A stretch of 8,663 bases of DNA. Origin: Actinomycetota bacterium (GTDB taxonomy: Bacteria; Actinomycetota; Humimicrobiia; Humimicrobiales; Humimicrobiaceae). A program made the translations under genes and the position numbers. The notes beneath the pieces were generated by a model that saw only the letters and a program-made list of their open reading frames with translations, was not told the origin of the DNA and made no database searches. Every line of letters begins with the position of its first letter. Position 1 is the first letter of the stretch. Positions 6,183 to 8,663 of the stretch are shown here, one piece after another. The DNA lies in NCBI GenBank assembly GCA_018894445.1, contig JAHIPJ010000070.1, positions 1 through 8,663 of the forward strand, in the 5' to 3' direction.

Positions 6183-6383
6183 TTAACAGGTCTGTGAATC
6201 CTGCAATTTTTTTAAGATATGGCTTTGAAGATCAAAGATTAAATCAGTATATCTTAGATCTGCAATCAGGTTTGTCAACTTATCCGGATTACTAAAAATA
6301 TTATTACATTGGATTTTGTCCCCTGGCAGGGATCTAAAGTCTAAAAAATGCGCAGAATTAGGATTATTGGAATCACATATCAA
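6183..6383 (-). CDS. Unrecognised 66-codon open frame, possibly a gene remnant
   Basis: This frame begins at TTG (6381-6383), close behind a purine run (AAAAGGAAA) that is too near for a normal ribosome site, and has an upstream in-frame stop. It overlaps the end of the HEPN fragment by 11 bp. The product is mixed polar and hydrophobic, with a plausible C-terminal amphipathic helix (ADLRYTDLIFDLQSHILKKL) and no membrane segment or known motif. It sits among decayed genes and is followed by non-coding DNA. It is more likely the 3' end of a lost gene, or chance, than a working small protein. Confidence 0.25.
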   Translation of the reverse strand: MICDSNNPNSAHFLDFRSLPGDKIQCNNIFSNPDKLTNLIADLRYTDLIFDLQSHILKKLQDSQTC

Positions 6384-6474
6384 TTTCCTTTTTTAAATGC
6401 TCTTTAAGTACTCCTGCAGATTTTAGTGACTTATCAGCCCGGCTTATTTCTTTTTTTATCTCTTCTAAATTCAT
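6373..6474 (-). pseudogene. HEPN-domain protein, N-terminal fragment
   Basis: An ATG frame of 33 codons reads MNLEEIKKEISRADKSLKSA then GVLKEH, which closely resembles the first helix of HEPN proteins of the MNT-HEPN (HepT/MntA type) toxin-antitoxin group. After KEH the family should continue with a 'Gly-x-Tyr-x-Asp...Arg-Ala-Tyr-Tyr' stretch and later the RX4-6H active site. Instead the frame ends after seven unrelated codons. Its ATG overlaps the stop of the preceding MNT-like fragment as ATGA (6471-6474), the coupling usual for these pairs. Family assignment is by eye. Confidence 0.5.
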
Positions 6475-6572
6475 ACAGTTATAGCTTCGCGGTCCACATT
6501 TTGTATAAATTGAGTCGGTAAGTTTCTTAAGTGGTCTATATAATCATTTGATAATACTTGAATTGAAATCAC
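6471..6572 (-). pseudogene. MNT-type minimal nucleotidyltransferase, C-terminal fragment
   Basis: Just beyond the MFS stop, 33 codons are open on the same strand: VISIQVLSNDYIDHLRNLP then TQFIQNVDREAITV and TGA. The ending resembles the C-terminus of MNT antitoxins, where a 'vlSdd' strand and a final 'fi..v..eGi.ly' are usual. The catalytic GSxxxG...DxD region is missing, so nothing here can be active. It ends in an ATGA overlap with a HEPN-like start. The neighbouring HEPN start is the main support for this call; alone the fragment would be too short. Confidence 0.4.
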
Positions 6573-6575
6573 GGA

Positions 6576-7760
6576 TCAGGTCCTGCTAAACTTCCTGTGA
6601 AAGTTTAAAAAAGAAGTAAGAATGATCAGTATAAATAAAATGGATATATTTATATACAGGACACTGTTTTTAGAGTAATACTCCGACATATAACCGGAAA
6701 GATACTGGAACGTCATAATACCCAGGTTTGCAAAAGCAACTGAAAGACCTGATGCACTATTAGTATATTTTGGGAACAGTCCTGATCCGATGGAAAATGT
6801 TATTGTAAAATTTCCAGCGATCGAGATCCCGAAAAAAAATATCAGGACAATCTTTGCTATAAGGTTTCCTGTAAAAAGTATACCTATTAAAAGAAAGAAA
6901 GAAATTATAAAGCTAAACAGCAGGATCCCTTTTTTCTTAAAATGCTTTATAAGCTTATTGCGCAGGAGCATCCCTATAAATATTGCGACTCCAAATATGG
7001 AAAGAAAGAGTGAACTGATATTGATATCAATATTTATATTCTTAAAATATGATGTAAACCATACAAAAAAAGTATTCATTATAGAAGTGTAGAAAAATAT
7101 TATTAACCCGCACATTATAAAGGCCGGGTTGGTTATTATCCTCTTATTTGCAGAAAAGAGATTTCTAAGTGATGTCTCCACCCGTGTTATCTTTGGAATC
7201 TTTATTCTCCACAGTACTATTGCCAGCGCTATGAGGGGCACAAGATTAAAAATATAATAATATCTCCAATCGACCCTGATAAAAAGGGTCAGGCTCACAA
7301 TAAGCGGTGAAAATATTAATGCTGTCGTATGTCCAATGTTTATTTTTATCAGGCTGGATACTTTATTTTTTGGATAGAGCGTTCCCACTATTGAGAGATT
7401 TCCGATAATAAGCATTCCAAGTCCCAACTCCATCAGGAAATAAGCGATTATAAAAATAGAAAATGTGTGGGAAAAATACAGCAGCAGAGAACCTGTAAAA
7501 TTAATACCCAGGCCGATAAATAAGACTTTCTTCAGCCCGATTACCTCTATCAGGTTTCCAGTTGTAAGAGAGACAAAAAATAATCCAAATATGCTCAGGG
7601 CTATGGCAGAGCCGATAAAGTCAAGACCGACATCAAGCTCGCCTGAAATAATAGGGATAAGCGGGGCAACAATATTTCTCGCAGCAGCGACTATAAGTAT
7701 CTGAAAGAATGCGTACACCAGTATTTTATTGTCTCTTATCCTTTTTCTCACTTTCCGCAC
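6576..7760 (-). CDS. Major facilitator superfamily (MFS) transporter, 12 transmembrane helices
   Basis: The 394-residue protein has twelve hydrophobic segments (about 14-38, 47-70, 77-97, 100-122, 138-160, 168-186, 213-237, 250-268, 278-297, 300-325, 338-360, 367-386) and a basic central loop (187-211), the standard MFS 6+6 layout. A recognisable motif A lies between helices 2 and 3 (GNLIEVIGLKKVL, 68-80), with a degenerate copy in the second half (RNKLIKHFKKKGIL, 267-280). It should move a small solute by proton-coupled or facilitated transport; the substrate cannot be read. The first possible start is GTG at 7758-7760. A second GTG at 7749-7751 has AGGTG six bases upstream and is the better-supported start (391 residues). 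There is no partner gene, and the next gene on this strand is 500 bp away across decayed DNA. Confidence 0.88.
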   Translation of the reverse strand: MRKVRKRIRDNKILVYAFFQILIVAAARNIVAPLIPIISGELDVGLDFIGSAIALSIFGLFFVSLTTGNLIEVIGLKKVLFIGLGINFTGSLLLYFSHTFSIFIIAYFLMELGLGMLIIGNLSIVGTLYPKNKVSSLIKINIGHTTALIFSPLIVSLTLFIRVDWRYYYIFNLVPLIALAIVLWRIKIPKITRVETSLRNLFSANKRIITNPAFIMCGLIIFFYTSIMNTFFVWFTSYFKNINIDINISSLFLSIFGVAIFIGMLLRNKLIKHFKKKGILLFSFIISFFLLIGILFTGNLIAKIVLIFFFGISIAGNFTITFSIGSGLFPKYTNSASGLSVAFANLGIMTFQYLSGYMSEYYSKNSVLYINISILFILIILTSFLNFHRKFSRT

Positions 7761-7785
7761 CTAAAACCAAAGTTCCCTCTGATTT

Positions 7786-7829
7786 ATTAATTTTAACAGA
7801 AAATATGGCAACAATCAGTTAAAATTAAT
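7786..7829. repeat. Perfect 12-bp inverted repeat upstream of the MFS gene, possible operator
   Basis: ATTAATTTTAAC (7786-7797) is matched by its exact reverse complement GTTAAAATTAAT (7818-7829) across a 20-bp spacer, so the half-sites are 32 bp (about three helical turns) apart. It lies 35-78 bp upstream of the preferred MFS start, where an operator would sit. A further direct copy of 11 of the 12 bases, ATTAATTTTAA, occurs at 7921-7931. All the copies are AT-only except one base, so chance is not excluded. Confidence 0.4.
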
Positions 7830-7945
7830 CTTAATTTATATAAAATCATATACATGCCCACATAAATAAATACTTCATGCTTTCCAGGCCGGTGCCTAAA
7901 AAATATCTTTGACTCTCTTTATTAATTTTAATAATTCTTCCCATA

Positions 7946-8107
7946 TTAGTCTGCAGCTGTATAAAATATCTCCTCACCAAGACCCAGGGCATCAAGGTAT
8001 TGCCTCTGAACGCTGCTGATCTCTCTTGCCAGCCATATCATATCACCTTTTCTTAGGATATGAACTGAGCAGAACTTTGTACAGCTCCGACGAGTGATTT
8101 TTTTATT
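7946..8107 (-). pseudogene. Unidentified 3' gene remnant, about 53 codons
   Basis: This open minus-strand frame has no good start and ends in TAA. Its C-terminal half reads like real protein: MIWLAREISSVQRQYLDALG then LGEEIFYTAAD, an amphipathic helix followed by a short tail, with G+C content higher than the surrounding DNA. The frame is closed upstream by TAA at 8108-8110. Internal ATG codons lack properly spaced ribosome sites in this frame (AAGGTG is only two bases from the in-frame ATG). It may be the end of a gene cut by the adjacent transposon. I do not recognise the family. Confidence 0.25.
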
Positions 8108-8138
8108 TTACCAATAAATACACTCCCATTAGCATAAT

Positions 8139-8203
8139 TGGACACGCTTAAGTTTTTAGGACAGACTTCCCCCACTAAATATGATAATATAAATTATTGG
8201 GGG
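8139..8203. repeat. Likely terminal region of the DDE transposon
   Basis: Beyond the transposase stop lies a non-coding stretch with GGACA at 8140-8144 and 8158-8162 and arms CCCCCA (8169-8174) and TGGGGG (8198-8203) around an AT-rich loop of 23 bases. IS elements commonly end shortly after the transposase stop, so one edge is expected here. No T-run follows the hairpin on the minus strand, so it is not a standard terminator. The matching end lies outside the window, and the exact boundary cannot be fixed. Confidence 0.3.
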
Positions 8204-8230
8204 ATAATACCTGGAAAACACCTTTTGTCT

Positions 8231-8662
8231 TTAAGGCGGGGCGCATGAAAGCCTTATCTGGAACGGTCTAGAGATACACCTTTCCAGATCCTTTTTACAG
8301 AAGAGTATAGTTCTTAACTCTTCCAGGAGTTTGAAAAAAACATTGGTAATGCTGCCAAAGACTTTTTCAATATTGTTTTTGAGCAGGCCCTTCTCCATCA
8401 GTTGACTGATGATGTGGGCAATCTGCAGCAGCAGATAATAATTTTTCATTGCCACTTCGTTTTTGCTATATGAGTGTTCCAGGTTATATCCCCTATTTTT
8501 TTGTGTGTTAAATCCTTCATTTTCAATTTTCCATCTTAGTCTCCCTCCTCCGGCTATTTTTTTAAAATTATTTTTACTTACTAAAAGATTGGTTACCCAT
8601 ACGAATCTGGTATTTAAAATCTCACCCTTGCTTGAAACCTTAGATTCATTGCATTCAAGAAC
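8231..8662 (-). CDS. DDE transposase (IS4-like), C-terminal part, runs off the window edge
   Basis: The open frame covers 143 codons and continues past the right edge of the window. It contains LNTRFVWVTNLLVSKNN, then the conserved block RLRWKIENEGFNTQKNRGY, then LEHSYSKNEVAMKNYYLLLQ and IAHIISQLMEKG. The R-x3-E spacing in RWKIE is that of the IS4-type C-terminal motif carrying the third catalytic acid (Glu47 of the fragment). The following asparagine/tyrosine-rich block is typical of transposases whose DDE domain is closed by a helical tail. The first two acids lie outside the window, so whether the copy is intact cannot be judged here. A start at the ATG of MKNYY would give only 74 residues and would cut the domain, so the frame is annotated as partial. 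Confidence 0.75.
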   Translation of the reverse strand, partial: VLECNESKVSSKGEILNTRFVWVTNLLVSKNNFKKIAGGGRLRWKIENEGFNTQKNRGYNLEHSYSKNEVAMKNYYLLLQIAHIISQLMEKGLLKNNIEKVFGSITNVFFKLLEELRTILFCKKDLERCISRPFQIRLSCAPP

Positions 8663-8663
8663 A

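Larger units (their letters stand above)
6077..6575. other. About 500-bp decayed interval between two transporter genes
   Basis: No intact gene is seen here. On the minus strand, in order, are the C-terminal codons of an MNT-like nucleotidyltransferase, the first about 26 codons of a HEPN protein, and an unrecognised 66-codon frame, all described separately. The last 100 bp before the exporter (6077-6182) are non-coding and should hold its promoter; an AAATTATT/AATAATTT inverted repeat (6103-6110, 6142-6149) is present, but no convincing -35/-10 pair. Confidence 0.5.
7761..8230. other. About 470-bp interval without an intact gene
   Basis: From left to right it holds the upstream region of the MFS gene with a 12-bp inverted repeat (7786-7829), a 53-codon minus-strand open remnant (7946-8107), and the non-coding flank of the DDE transposase (about 8140-8230). 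That flank has two GGACA copies 18 bp apart and a hairpin with CCCCCA/TGGGGG arms (8169-8174, 8198-8203). No tRNA or other RNA gene is recognisable. Confidence 0.5.

Noticed and set aside
6790..7704. Plus-strand open frames opposite the MFS gene.
   Set aside because: They mirror hydrophobic codons of the transporter, have no ribosome sites, and show no domain.
7848..7946. A 32-codon ATG frame (MGRIIKINKESQRYF...) after the orphan remnant on the minus strand.
   Set aside because: No ribosome site, no recognisable family, and short enough for chance in AT-rich DNA.
8252..8286. TCTGGAA...TTCCAGA inverted repeat considered as a terminator.
   Set aside because: It lies inside the transposase coding frame and has no T-run after it.

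Overview
The window is about 8.7 kb of AT-rich DNA. The signals look bacterial: Shine-Dalgarno sequences (a GGAGGTG and a GGGAGGTGG), two TTGACA -35 boxes and several GTG/TTG starts. Two families here, an archaemetzincin-like fragment and a Clp1/Grc3-type polynucleotide kinase, are most familiar from archaea. A deep-branching low-GC bacterium, possibly thermophilic or subsurface, would fit, but this is inference and no 16S or other marker is present.

Layout. (1) 42-1421, minus strand: a radical SAM protein (GTG start) followed after 18 bp by the first 63 codons of an archaemetzincin that stops before its metal-binding region. (2) 1520-3597, plus strand: a small Gly/Phe/Trp-rich gene with a coiled-coil C-terminus, split by an intact IS607-family element (serine recombinase tnpA plus RNA-guided nuclease tnpB, with a probable omega-RNA at the right end). 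Joining the flanks at a GG dinucleotide restores one 66-residue reading frame, so the insertion can be read almost to the base. (3) 3611-4474, plus: the Clp1/Grc3-like kinase, 13 bp behind the broken small gene. (4) 4471-5241, minus: a compact S49 (SppA-like) serine peptidase without a membrane anchor, overlapping the kinase tail-to-tail by 4 bp. (5) 5318-7760, minus: a TauE/SafE-type exporter and a 12-helix MFS transporter, separated by about 500 bp holding remnants of an MNT-HEPN toxin-antitoxin pair. (6) 7761-8663: about 480 bp without an intact gene (a 12-bp inverted repeat upstream of the transporter and a short orphan coding remnant), then the C-terminal part of an IS4-like DDE transposase that runs off the right edge.

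How the parts relate. The chromosomal genes look like unrelated housekeeping or accessory functions (protein quality control, RNA 5'-end phosphorylation, sulfur-anion or organic-acid export), and there is no clear multi-gene pathway. The strongest theme is mobile-element traffic and gene decay: one intact IS607 unit, one partial DDE transposase, and at least three broken genes. The insertion also separates the kinase from the native promoter of its leading partner gene, so kinase expression may now depend on the element.
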